In this document: positions 27,313 to 34,798 of the stretch, in pieces
How the letters are laid out: the number at the start of each line of letters is the position of its first letter
Position numbering within the stretch: the stretch's first letter is position 1
Assembly (NCBI GenBank): GCA_028736075.1
Contig: CP117875.1
Span: 3,100,001-3,164,000, forward strand
Source: Chryseobacterium sp. KACC 21268
Lineage (GTDB): Bacteria; Bacteroidota; Bacteroidia; Flavobacteriales; Weeksellaceae
Direction: 5' to 3'
DNA: 64,000 bases
Made by a program: the position numbers and the translations under genes
The notes under the pieces: model-generated
Database searches by the model: none
What the model was told of the DNA's origin: nothing
What the model saw: the letters and a program-made list of their open reading frames with translations, nothing else

Positions 27313-29454
27313 CTATGATGGATTATTCCTTTCCATTTCCAATTCCCAAACTCTATGATTTGCTACAGCATTTATAAAAGTTTCATCAGAACTTTTACTG
27401 CCGGAAATGATGATGGCCGGATCTTCGTGAGTTTTTTTGCTTACCTGGCTTGCTTTATATATTTCGTCTGTGTCCGTTCCAAAATAAATAGCCTTACAAT
27501 GCTTGTATGCTTCATTTACAAATAGAATCGTTCCTGGTTTATTATCTTCATTCAATAAATTTTCAGCAGATTTTTTACCGCTGCAAACATATAGCGCATC
27601 AAAACAAACGCTTGCAGTGCTTGTCAAAGAATGTTTTGGGGTGAAACTACTGCCATCATCTCCTGTAACCGGTGATAAACTTCCAGCTATAACCTGGATC
27701 ATAGCACCTTTCGATTCTAATTTCGATTTTAAAGAGTTGACTTCCGCAGCACTGACACCATCTTCCATAATGAAACCAATCACTCTGCTTTTTATTGAGT
27801 CCTTAACCGTATTTTTCATACTTAAAGCATCAGAGCTCTTTGTTAACGGTTCTTTCTCGGCGCTTTGAAGCGTTTTTGGATCTGCATCTGCTGGAATACT
27901 TCCATTAGGCTGTTTTAGTTTTGTAACTCCAACACCTACTTTTTTGGCTACCAAAGCTGCTAAATCTTTATTAATAAAAGCTAATTGCCCGACTACTCTT
28001 TCACGGATTGCAGGAATGGTCACTTTTGACAATTCAAATATCAGGGCATTTTGAAGGTGCTTTTTTTCCGGAGCAGACTGGCTGTTATAAAATAATTTTG
28101 CTTGAGAGTAATGATCTACAAAACTCTCGCTTCTTGCCCTTACCTTATGTCCGTCTACTCTTTCTTCCTGAGATGCAAACCCGCCGTCTTTCCACATCGC
28201 TTGAAATGGACAGCCGCCTCCTATTGAGTTCGGTTCATAGCTTACTTTACCCTTCGAAATCTGCTGACGCATATGGCCATCGCGTTGATTGTTGTGAACT
28301 GTATTGATTGATCTGTTGATCGGAATCTCGTGGAAATTTGGCGATCCCAATCTAGACAGCTGTGTATCGGTATAAGAAAATAATCTGCCCTGCAACAATG
28401 GATCATTACTGAAATCAATCCCTGGAACCAAATGTCCCGGATGGAAAGCGATCTGCTCAGTTTCTGCAAAAAAATTATCCGGATTTCTATTCAACGTGAG
28501 TGTTCCCACCAGCTCAACCGGTACCTCCTCTTCAGGAATCAGTTTGGTTGGATCCAGAAGATCAAAATCAAATTTGTGTTCATCTTCTTCTGGAATGATC
28601 TGCACGCCAAAGTCCCATTCCGGAAAAGCACCATTTTCAATCGCATCCCAAAGATCTCTTCTATGGAAATCCGGATCTTTTCCAGAAATCTTCGTTGCTT
28701 CATCCCAAGCCACAGAGTGAACACCTAATTTTGGTTTAAAATGGAATTTCACAAAGTGCATCTTGCCTGCTTCGTTGATAAATTTAAAAGTATGGACTCC
28801 AAAACCTTCCATCATCCTGTAGCTTCTCGGAATTGCCCTGTCACTCATCGCCCACATAATCATATGCATACTTTCCGGCATCAATGAAATAAAATCCCAA
28901 AACGTATCGTGAGCTGATGCGGCCTGTGGAATAGCATTATCTGGTTCAGGTTTTACAGCATGAACCAAGTCGGGAAATTTCATTGCATCCTGTATGAAAA
29001 ATACAGGAATATTATTTCCGACGAGATCATAATTACCTTCTTCCGTATAAAATTTTATAGCAAAACCCCTCACGTCTCTAGCAAGATCTGTACTCCCTGC
29101 ACTTCCTGCAACGGTAGAAAAACGGACAAAAACCGGTGTTTCTTTCCCTTCTTCTGACAAGAATTTAGCTTTCGTATATTTTGCAAGACTTTTATTAAGT
29201 TTAAAAGTTCCGTGCGCTCCTGAACCTCTTGCGTGAACAATTCTTTCAGGAATTCTTTCGTGGTCAAAATGGGTAATTTTTTCTCTTAGGATAAAATCTT
29301 CCAACAGACTTGGACCTCTTTCTCCAGACTTTAAAGAGTCTTGATTATTGCTAATCTTTAGACCTTGATTGGTGGTCAGCGCCTGATCAGAATTATCTGT
29401 CGTATGATTCTCGAGCTGATGTAACTTTTCATCGGAAAAATCCTTTTTTTTCAT
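27313..29454 (-). CDS. katE: Large-subunit catalase, HPII type
   Basis: A 713-residue haem catalase that splits hydrogen peroxide into water and oxygen. Visible marks: the distal His in RIVHARGSGAHGTFKL, the Asn region FFIQDAMKFPDLVHAVKPEP, and the proximal haem Tyr in GRLFSYTDTQLSRLG. The last 150 residues form the DJ-1/PfpI-like domain typical of large-subunit clade 2 catalases (KSRVIGFIMEDGVSAAEVNS, DALYVCSG). I start at the ATG at 29454 (MKKKDFSDEK); the longer frame adds 12 residues without support. It is not in an operon. A stress-related helix-bundle gene lies divergently upstream. Confidence 0.95.
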   Translation of the reverse strand: MKKKDFSDEKLHQLENHTTDNSDQALTTNQGLKISNNQDSLKSGERGPSLLEDFILREKITHFDHERIPERIVHARGSGAHGTFKLNKSLAKYTKAKFLSEEGKETPVFVRFSTVAGSAGSTDLARDVRGFAIKFYTEEGNYDLVGNNIPVFFIQDAMKFPDLVHAVKPEPDNAIPQAASAHDTFWDFISLMPESMHMIMWAMSDRAIPRSYRMMEGFGVHTFKFINEAGKMHFVKFHFKPKLGVHSVAWDEATKISGKDPDFHRRDLWDAIENGAFPEWDFGVQIIPEEDEHKFDFDLLDPTKLIPEEEVPVELVGTLTLNRNPDNFFAETEQIAFHPGHLVPGIDFSNDPLLQGRLFSYTDTQLSRLGSPNFHEIPINRSINTVHNNQRDGHMRQQISKGKVSYEPNSIGGGCPFQAMWKDGGFASQEERVDGHKVRARSESFVDHYSQAKLFYNSQSAPEKKHLQNALIFELSKVTIPAIRERVVGQLAFINKDLAALVAKKVGVGVTKLKQPNGSIPADADPKTLQSAEKEPLTKSSDALSMKNTVKDSIKSRVIGFIMEDGVSAAEVNSLKSKLESKGAMIQVIAGSLSPVTGDDGSSFTPKHSLTSTASVCFDALYVCSGKKSAENLLNEDNKPGTILFVNEAYKHCKAIYFGTDTDEIYKASQVSKKTHEDPAIIISGSKSSDETFINAVANHRVWELEMERNNPS

Positions 29455-29895
29455 AATATTAATATTTGGGTGTTTGCTAAATTTAATCATGATTTAACAA
29501 ATACTGTACCTGTGATAAACTATAAATACTATCAATAATGGGTATAAATAATCAAAACAGATTGGATGATATAATGTACTATAGTAGATGAGCTTATAAC
29601 CGCTTATCTAGTGGAAGGCTCAATTTAACTTATATTTGATGAAGGAGGACAATTAAATAAAATTCTTCTTTATATGTTTGTACTAATGCTAGGATTATTC
29701 TGCGTCTTTTTAGATAGCACAAAAATTTTTAGCAAAAAATATTAAGTAAAAAAAGGTAACAGAATATAAATATTACCATATTAGATCAAATACACAAATA
29801 AATCAACTGCAAAGCATAATGTTTTCACAAAATATCTAAACCACTTTATGAGGCACCATTCTTGTAAAACTATTGATACACTAAATAAAAATATT
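29455..29895. other. Intergenic region between catalase and helix-bundle genes
   Basis: About 440 bp between two divergent genes. It must hold both promoters. No open frame or repeat that I can support. Confidence 0.4.
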
Positions 29896-30366
29896 ATGAA
29901 CAATGACAAAACAATTTCAGTACTCAACGATTTACTGAATATTACGAATGACAGAATTGCAGGCTTTTCAAAAGTAGAAGATAAAGTTTGGGAAACACAC
30001 TCTGATTTAAAATCAGCTTACGATGATTTAAAATCAGCTTACGATGATATGGTTTCAAGATCTACAGATATGAAAAACGATCTAATCAACCTTATCAATA
30101 CAAAAGGTGGAGAAGCTGATAACTCAACAAGTGTGTCTGGGGCTTTTCACAGAGCTTGGATCGATGTTAAAAATACCTTTGCAACCGATAAAGATGAATC
30201 AACACTTGAGAATGTAGTATTTGGAGAAAAAGCAGCAATAGATGCTTACCAGGACGCGTTGGACAGTGGAGACCTATGCCCTGAAAGTACCACACTAATC
30301 TTAGACCAGCTCCATCACCTTAAGGCTTCCTATGCTAAATTTGAAACTTTGGAAAGCATCAGCTAA
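29896..30366 (+). CDS. PA2169-family four-helix-bundle protein (DUF2383)
   Basis: A 156-residue soluble helical protein. It begins SVLNDLLNITNDRIAGFSKV, as DUF2383/PA2169 proteins do, and has the later helices FHRAWIDVKN, GEKAAIDAYQDAL and LDQLHHLKASYAKFE. The fold is ferritin-like with Glu/His pairs, but the role is unknown; it is usually induced in stress. The second helix holds a 7-residue exact duplication (DLKSAYD twice). The ATG at 29896 is preferred over one at 29848 because the family begins there. Divergent from the catalase gene. Confidence 0.87.
   Translation: MNNDKTISVLNDLLNITNDRIAGFSKVEDKVWETHSDLKSAYDDLKSAYDDMVSRSTDMKNDLINLINTKGGEADNSTSVSGAFHRAWIDVKNTFATDKDESTLENVVFGEKAAIDAYQDALDSGDLCPESTTLILDQLHHLKASYAKFETLESIS
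30004..30045 (+). repeat. Perfect 21-bp tandem duplication in helix-bundle gene
   Basis: Two identical 21-base units (30004-30024 and 30025-30045) encode DLKSAYD twice. Seven residues is one heptad, so the helix is lengthened by two turns in phase. Confidence 0.9.
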
Positions 30367-30404
30367 AGTTTTGTGAATACTGATTTTATTGATTAGTATC
30401 AAAC

Positions 30405-30447
30405 AAAAGGAGATAAAAATAATTTAACTTATTTTTATCTCCTTTTT
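30405..30447 (+). terminator. Two-way terminator hairpin
   Basis: A perfect 18-bp stem (AAAAGGAGATAAAAATAA with its complement) with a six-base loop, between convergent genes and bounded by T and A runs. Confidence 0.85.
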
Positions 30448-30489
30448 AGTTTGAACTTACAGGTAAATAATTATTGTGAGAGTAATAAT

Positions 30490-30705
30490 TTATTCACTAC
30501 CAATTTTTTTCTGAAATGCACTGATACCAGCAAGCTTATCAGTGCTTATCTGATAAACAACTTCGACACAAAAGGATGACATTTCGTACAATACGAATTT
30601 CAACATATCTGTACTGGTTTCACTGATGACTTTTCCTTGAATTATTACCAGCTCATATTGAGACTGATTGGTAAGATTCTTAAAATCATAATATGAAATA
30701 GCCAT
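30490..30705 (-). CDS. Small hypothetical protein
   Basis: A 71-residue protein with no signal peptide or membrane span. It starts MAISYYDFKNLTNQSQYELV, with VIIQGKVISETS and FCVEVVYQISTDKLAGISAF. Alternating hydrophobic residues suggest a small beta-sheet fold. It lies 35 bp downstream of the alkB remnant on the same strand, and so may be in the same transcript. Function unknown. Confidence 0.5.
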   Translation of the reverse strand: MAISYYDFKNLTNQSQYELVIIQGKVISETSTDMLKFVLYEMSSFCVEVVYQISTDKLAGISAFQKKIGSE

Positions 30706-30740
30706 AATATTAAGTGTTATTTTTTTGTTTACTTGTAGAT

Positions 30741-31351
30741 TTACAGATCACGGATCAAACGAAATGTCAGATTAATTCTCTCTTTCATAAGTATTGTAGA
30801 TTTAGCGATCCGATGTTCCCAATGTTCCTGCAGATCACCTTTCATAATGAGAAGGGATCCGTTTGTAAGTGGCAGGCTGTATTTGCTCTGATGATGTTCC
30901 TTTTTTCTGAAATCAAAGTTTCTTGTTTCGCCTAAACTGATAGAGGCGATCACTGGGCGCTTTCCATACCTGCTCTCTTTATCCCGGTGCCAGGCAACTG
31001 AATCATTGTTGTCACGATAAAGATTTAATAGAACACCATTAAACCGGTAACCGAATTCTTTTTCTATTCTTTCTTTTAAAGTTATCAACTCCGGGGTCCA
31101 GGAGTTGGTGTTTGATGTATTATTATCTGCTGACTCGTTGTCTTTTGAATCCCCGTACCAAGCTGTTAACCTTGGCGTTATAACCATCTTATCATACATT
31201 TTCTGAATACGTTGTTCCCAGGGCACGGTCTGAAGCAGATGGTCTTTTAATCCATCAGCCTCTTCCCGCTCAGGAAATTCTCTTTGTATTCCAAAAGGTC
31301 TTTTGGAAATTCGTAGAATTCTGCGGGATCAAATAAACTCAATTGTCCCAT
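30741..31351 (-). pseudogene. alkB: AlkB-like DNA dioxygenase gene with frameshift
   Basis: The C-terminal 160 residues are an AlkB-type iron/2-oxoglutarate dioxygenase, which repairs alkylated bases: PRLTAWYGD, NGVLLNLYRDNNDSVAWHRD (the HxD iron site), SISLGETRNFDFR, and EHWEHRIAK with RINLTFR (second His and 2-oxoglutarate Arg). That frame opens only at a GTG at 31226. Upstream, an ATG at 31351 begins MGQLSLFDPAEFYEFPKDLL then EYKENF, a family-type N-terminus, but it runs into a stop. Moving by one base near 31273-31280 joins them (EREEADGLKDHLLQTVPWEQ). So a single missing base seems to have broken a gene of about 203 codons. A sequencing error would make it intact. Confidence 0.75.
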
Positions 31352-31381
31352 TGTGATTTTAAATAAAATATTTATTTTTGT

Positions 31382-31412
31382 TTAATCCCGTTCAATGGGA
31401 TTAATTTTTTTT
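31382..31412 (+). terminator. Plus-strand hairpin with T run, upstream of alkB
   Basis: Stem TTAATCCC / GGGATTAA with a seven-base loop and eight T on the plus strand. No plus-strand gene lies upstream to use it; on the minus strand it would be in the alkB leader. Confidence 0.55.
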
Positions 31413-31430
31413 CATCATTTGTGTTTTTAG

Positions 31431-31453
31431 CTTCCCTTCGGGGAAGTTTTCTG
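31431..31453 (+). terminator. Second plus-strand hairpin (UUCG tetraloop)
   Basis: Stem CTTCCC / GGGAAG closed by the stable TTCG tetraloop, then TTTTCT, on the plus strand. It lies between the repressor gene and alkB, again without a plus-strand gene before it. Confidence 0.5.
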
Positions 31454-31495
31454 AATAACTAAGTTCTAAATAAGCTTTTCGAAATAGATTTAACC

Positions 31496-32266
31496 CTAAT
31501 CTACAATTTTTGATTTGATTTGCTTTATATCGGTTTTGATCTCTTTGATAAAATTTTGAATATGATGTTCTGAGAATTCATCAGGCTCATATTCTTTTGT
31601 ATTGATACTGCATGCAAATTCCCAGATCTCTTTGATCTCAGGCAATGGAATTTTGTACGGCTCATAAAATTGATTGTCAGCCTTAACCCAAATACCATCT
31701 GCTTCGTGAAACTGAAATCTTTTGTAACTGATACCATCATTGGTTGTGATGAAAACATAAGTTCTGTCTGTTTTCAGATCCGAAAGATTTTCGACATACT
31801 TCCCTACGATGTAGGTTCCATTCTTATAGGGTGGCATTGAATCTCCGTCAGCGGGGAATGCCCTGAACTTACCACCTTTCAAGAATGGTAACGATATGGT
31901 CTCCAGACTTTCTATGTATTCCGGATCTCCATAGCCGTTTAAGTAACCCATAGAAGCTTTTTGTGGAATAATCTCAATCTGATCATTTCCATCCTGATCA
32001 ACTCTAATAGGAAGAACGATTCTATTATCGGGAAGTTCTATAATTTCGTCTATAGAAAATTTTCTGACATCTACCGTTAACAAAAGGTCGATGCTGATAT
32101 TATAGAATTTTGAAATTCTAATCAATATTTCACTCGGAGGTTCTGATCTTCCATATTCATACGCGACATATCTGGATCGGGTTAGAATTAACAGATCCGC
32201 CAGCTCTTGCTGCGTCATATTTTTCTTACCTCTCAAAAACGTGATATTATCAGAGAATTTCGACAT
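31496..32266 (-). CDS. XRE/S24 LexA-like repressor
   Basis: A 256-residue repressor. Residues 5-62 form an XRE helix-turn-helix (NMTQQELADLLILTRSRYVA). Residues 90-220 form an S24 (LexA/UmuD-type) autoproteolysis domain: the catalytic Ser143 in ADGDSMPP and Lys182 in SYKRF. The expected Ala-Gly cut site appears as Met106-Gly107 in KASMGYLNGYGDPEYI. I start at the ATG at 32266, since a -7 box at 32285-32292 covers the earlier TTG. Relatives in Flavobacteriia control a divergent dinB-type polymerase and alkB after DNA damage. Here it lies between the remains of both, so it may now have no intact target beside itself. Confidence 0.87.
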   Translation of the reverse strand: MSKFSDNITFLRGKKNMTQQELADLLILTRSRYVAYEYGRSEPPSEILIRISKFYNISIDLLLTVDVRKFSIDEIIELPDNRIVLPIRVDQDGNDQIEIIPQKASMGYLNGYGDPEYIESLETISLPFLKGGKFRAFPADGDSMPPYKNGTYIVGKYVENLSDLKTDRTYVFITTNDGISYKRFQFHEADGIWVKADNQFYEPYKIPLPEIKEIWEFACSINTKEYEPDEFSEHHIQNFIKEIKTDIKQIKSKIVD

Positions 32267-32327
32267 TGTTACAATTTTAGACAACAAAAATACAAAATTT
32301 GTTTCAAAACGTAACTAAGCTTGTACA
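32267..32327. promoter_or_regulatory. Divergent promoter/operator of the repressor and dinB
   Basis: A 61-bp gap. On the minus strand it has a -7 box TATTTTTG (32285-32292). GTTAC near its left end and GTAAC near 32311-32315 form a wide inverted repeat that could be the repressor site. The assignment is by position. Confidence 0.45.
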
Positions 32328-32906
32328 ATGAAAAGAGCAATTGCAAATATGGACCTAGATACTTTCTTTGTCTCCTGTGAACCGCTGAGAAACTCCGAAT
32401 TGGAGAAAAAGCATGTGATCATAGGAGGTAGAGACCGTGGTGTGGTGGCATCATGCTCATATGAGGTCAGGAAATTCGGAGTACGGTTTGCGATGCCTAT
32501 CAAGATGGCACTGCGATTATGTCCGGAAGCAAAAGTGATCAAGGTTAATATTTACGTATTTGCAAACCTCTTGCAGGATCTAATAGTTGAAAATCCTGGG
32601 CTTAATTATTTGCGCGAAGTTATATACGCAATTTTAGTTAGGCGTGATTTCAACATATTTGCAATATTTGATTTCATAAGGGGGGCTGTAATATTAGATA
32701 AGCTATTTTCAGGAGCAGAACTATTACAGTTAGCAACTAGTTTTACTGTATTTGGTTATCGTCTATCTGAAAACATCGATTTGGCAAGCAATCAAGAAGG
32801 AGTAAAGACTGAAGTAAAAAGTCAGGTACAGGCAATGGATAAACAGCTTTTAAAATATCAGAACGAACTCAACAAAATACTATCAAAGCGAAAGAAACGA
32901 TGCTAA
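32328..32906 (+). pseudogene. Truncated dinB fused to foreign sequence
   Basis: The first 72 residues are the start of a Y-family DNA polymerase (DinB/Pol IV): RAIANMDLDTFFVSCEPL, VVASCSYEVRKFGVRFAMP, ALRLCPEAKVIK. From about base 32544 the likeness stops and another 120 codons follow (NIYVFANLLQDLIVENPG ... FGYRLSENIDLASNQ, ending NKILSKRKKRC) that belong to no Pol IV. The palm's second acidic pair, the fingers and the little-finger domain are missing, so it cannot be a polymerase. A 24-codon frame (32899-32973, MLKSVDAYLKINNANKHLDS) overlaps its end and may be part of the foreign piece. A deletion or insertion of accessory DNA made the join. Confidence 0.75.
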
Positions 32907-33104
32907 AATCAGTAGATGCTTATCTCAAAATAAATAATGCTAATAAGCATTTAGATAGTTTTGTGAGATTTTAAAAGTAATTATTAACTCTTTGGGTATT
33001 GCCGAAGTGGGGCATTTGAAACCGTCAGTAAAAATATAGTGCAAAGGCTGATATAAGTAACAATTGTTGATGAGCTCCGTCAGCCCCCATTATGGAAATA
33101 CCTT

Positions 33105-33119
33105 GTTACAGGCAGTGTT
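33105..33119 (+). repeat. Left 15-bp inverted repeat
   Basis: GTTACAGGCAGTGTT; it matches the reverse complement of 34625-34639 at 14 of 15 positions. Confidence 0.6.
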
Positions 33120-33146
33120 TTTAGTTTCCTTAGTATTCACCGTCTT

Positions 33147-33887
33147 TTACCAAGGACAACTTGCAGGTTCTGGAAAGTATTCTTCGCTAATAAACTTTCC
33201 TGTTGGTCCCTTTTCGTCAATCATAGCATATTTAGCAATTCGTTTTCCTGCTAGTTCAGGAGTACTTGTACCTTGATGTCCTGTAAAATCAGTTTGGGTA
33301 TAACCTGGGCAAACCATATTTATTTTAAATTTACTACTGTCACGAAGTTCATACGCAAGATTTACAGTGTACATATTTAATGCTGCTTTACTTGATTGAT
33401 ATACCGATGTTTTAAATTCATTTGTGGGACTTTCTGGATTAGAAGCAATTGTAATTGAAGCCATAGCAGTACTTACATTTACAATTCGAGGTTGTTCTGA
33501 TTTTTTTAGTAACTCAACAAATATTTGCGTTACACTTACTACTCCAAATAGATTAGTTGCAAATACTGAATAGAATTGTTCCAATGTGGCAGTAAGTGCT
33601 GATTGTGGAAAACCACCAGAAATTCCTGCATTATTTATCAAAACATCTAATTTACCTTGTTCCTTTTCAATGATGTTTTTAGCTGATAAAATAGATTTTG
33701 AATTGGTAACATCTAATTCAATAGCTTTTATATTTCCAAACCCACTTGCTAATAGATCATTTACTGCTACTTCTCCTTTCTGAATATCTCTACAACCAAT
33801 GTAAACAAAATATTCATTTTGTAATAACTCTCTTGCTGTGGCTAAACCAATACCTTTATTAGCCCCTGTGATTAATGCTGATTTCAT
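33147..33887 (-). CDS. Short-chain dehydrogenase (SDR, carbonyl-reductase-like)
   Basis: A 246-residue NAD(P)-dependent oxidoreductase. Residues 6-12 hold the cofactor motif TGANKGIG; then NNAG at about 89-92, an active-site Ser region (VNVSTAMAS) and the catalytic YxxSK form in SVYQSSKAALNMY. The tail with VCPGYTQTDFTGHQGT is as in classical carbonyl-reductase-type SDRs. Full length. A perfect 16-bp palindrome, also present before the Crp-type gene, lies 57 bp upstream, so it is probably controlled by that neighbour. Confidence 0.9.
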   Translation of the reverse strand: MKSALITGANKGIGLATARELLQNEYFVYIGCRDIQKGEVAVNDLLASGFGNIKAIELDVTNSKSILSAKNIIEKEQGKLDVLINNAGISGGFPQSALTATLEQFYSVFATNLFGVVSVTQIFVELLKKSEQPRIVNVSTAMASITIASNPESPTNEFKTSVYQSSKAALNMYTVNLAYELRDSSKFKINMVCPGYTQTDFTGHQGTSTPELAGKRIAKYAMIDEKGPTGKFISEEYFPEPASCPW

Positions 33888-33943
33888 TTTTTATTCTTTT
33901 TTAAATTAATAATGCAAAATTGCAATGAATAAAAATGAGCTGA

Positions 33944-33959
33944 TTTACCATTTGGTAAA
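33944..33959. promoter_or_regulatory. 16-bp operator palindrome before the SDR gene
   Basis: TTTACCATTTGGTAAA is a perfect dyad (7+2+7). The same 7-base arms occur before the Crp-type gene at 34564-34579. It lies 57 bp upstream of the SDR start. Confidence 0.75.
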
Positions 33960-33963
33960 AAAT

Positions 33964-34530
33964 CTAACGTATATTTTTTCTAATTCTGCTTAATGATTGT
34001 TGAGTAACTCCTAAATAAGATGCAATATAAGTTAAAGGTATTCTATTGATAAGGGATGGATGATTATTCATAAATTCAAGATACCGAGTAGTAGCATCTT
34101 CTGAAATTACAGGACTTTTTCTCGATTTTTGATAAAGGCATTTTTGAACCATTTTGTTTTTGATATTATCCCAACCCACAATGGTATGAGTAAGCTCATC
34201 CCAATCATCGTTTGAAAATAAGATCAGTTTACAATCAGTACAAGCCTGCAAATATTCAGTAGATACTGTATTAGCTTTAAAATTAATATAGTCAGCTATA
34301 AGGCTATTTTCAGTTATGAAACATCGGGTAATTTCTTCACCTTTGTTATTGTAATAACAACCACGAACAACGCCGTCCACAAGGAAACCGACTTGTCGGG
34401 GAATTTTTCCCGCTTCGGAAAAATAGTTTTCTTTCGAAAGTTTTAACTCTTTAGCTTTGCCTGCAATAAGGTCAATTTGCTGTTTGTTCAAGTTGCCAAA
34501 TTGCAAAATATATTCTATCAATTCTTCCAT
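33964..34530 (-). CDS. Crp/Fnr-family transcriptional regulator
   Basis: A 188-residue regulator with an N-terminal cyclic-nucleotide-binding-like beta-roll (about 20-115; GFLVDGVVRGCYYNNKGEEI, FITENSLIAD) and a C-terminal helix-turn-helix (IPLTYIASYLGVTQQSLSRIRKNIR). It lacks the Cys cluster of Fnr and the usual cAMP-binding Arg-Ala pair is not evident, so the ligand is unknown. Its own promoter has a -7 box (TAACTTTG, 34536-34543) only five bases before the ATG, so the mRNA may have almost no leader. A 16-bp palindrome sits at about the -33 region, which points to self-control and joint control of the SDR gene. Confidence 0.88.
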   Translation of the reverse strand: MEELIEYILQFGNLNKQQIDLIAGKAKELKLSKENYFSEAGKIPRQVGFLVDGVVRGCYYNNKGEEITRCFITENSLIADYINFKANTVSTEYLQACTDCKLILFSNDDWDELTHTIVGWDNIKNKMVQKCLYQKSRKSPVISEDATTRYLEFMNNHPSLINRIPLTYIASYLGVTQQSLSRIRKNIR

Positions 34531-34535
34531 TGTCG

Positions 34536-34543
34536 CAAAGTTA
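34536..34543 (-). promoter_or_regulatory. -7 box of the Crp-type gene
   Basis: TAACTTTG on the minus strand fits TAnnTTTG; five bases separate it from the ATG. Confidence 0.6.
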
Positions 34544-34563
34544 GCAAATAGCTACGTCTGTCA

Positions 34564-34579
34564 TTTACCAATTGGTAAA
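34564..34579. promoter_or_regulatory. 16-bp operator palindrome before the Crp-type gene
   Basis: TTTACCAATTGGTAAA, a perfect dyad that differs from the site before the SDR gene only in the two central bases. It overlaps the expected -33 element of the Crp-type promoter. Confidence 0.75.
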
Positions 34580-34624
34580 AAGCAGGTTGTGATGTCAAAT
34601 TATTTTAATTGGCTTGGGTGTCCT

Positions 34625-34639
34625 AACATTGCCTGTAAC
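34625..34639 (+). repeat. Right 15-bp inverted repeat
   Basis: AACATTGCCTGTAAC; inverted copy of 33105-33119 with one mismatch. Confidence 0.6.
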
Positions 34640-34650
34640 TTTTATATAAC

Positions 34651-34666
34651 CGCTGTATTTACAGCG
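34651..34666. repeat. Perfect hairpin CGCTGTA-TT-TACAGCG
   Basis: A 7-bp perfect dyad with a two-base centre, just outside the right inverted repeat. It has no T run of its own. It may be a recombination or protein-binding site. Confidence 0.5.
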
Positions 34667-34744
34667 CGTATCTATCCATATTCGACTGAATATGCGATAA
34701 AATACACGCTTTTATCTTTTTTCAGTTTATTATTACCTAACAAA

Positions 34745-34778
34745 AAAAAGAGCCATTACATTTGCAATGGCTCTTTTT
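34745..34778 (-). terminator. Terminator of the large T9SS adhesin gene
   Basis: Thirteen-base perfect stem AAAAAGAGCCATT / AATGGCTCTTTTT with an eight-base loop and A/T runs on both sides, 21 bp beyond the adhesin stop. Confidence 0.85.
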
Positions 34779-34798
34779 AGAATAATTTTATTAAATTA

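Larger units (their letters stand above)
33105..34639. mobile_element. Candidate two-gene cassette (SDR + Crp/Fnr) with inverted-repeat ends
   Basis: A 1535-bp block bounded by GTTACAGGCAGTGTT (33105-33119) and AACATTGCCTGTAAC (34625-34639), which are inverted copies with 14 of 15 bases matching. Inside are just two minus-strand genes and their two identical-type operators. It lies directly beside the broken dinB. There is no transposase inside and I see no target duplication, so movement by an outside enzyme or by recombination is inference. Confidence 0.4.

Noticed and set aside
29848-29895. Earlier ATG of the helix-bundle gene
   Set aside because: The family begins at the ATG at 29896; the extra 16 residues have no likeness.
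33061-33119. Integron attC-like site (TAACAA ... TTGTTA around 33058-33108)
   Set aside because: The core GTTRRRY/RYYYAAC pattern is not met and no integron integrase is seen; I keep only the 15-bp inverted repeats.
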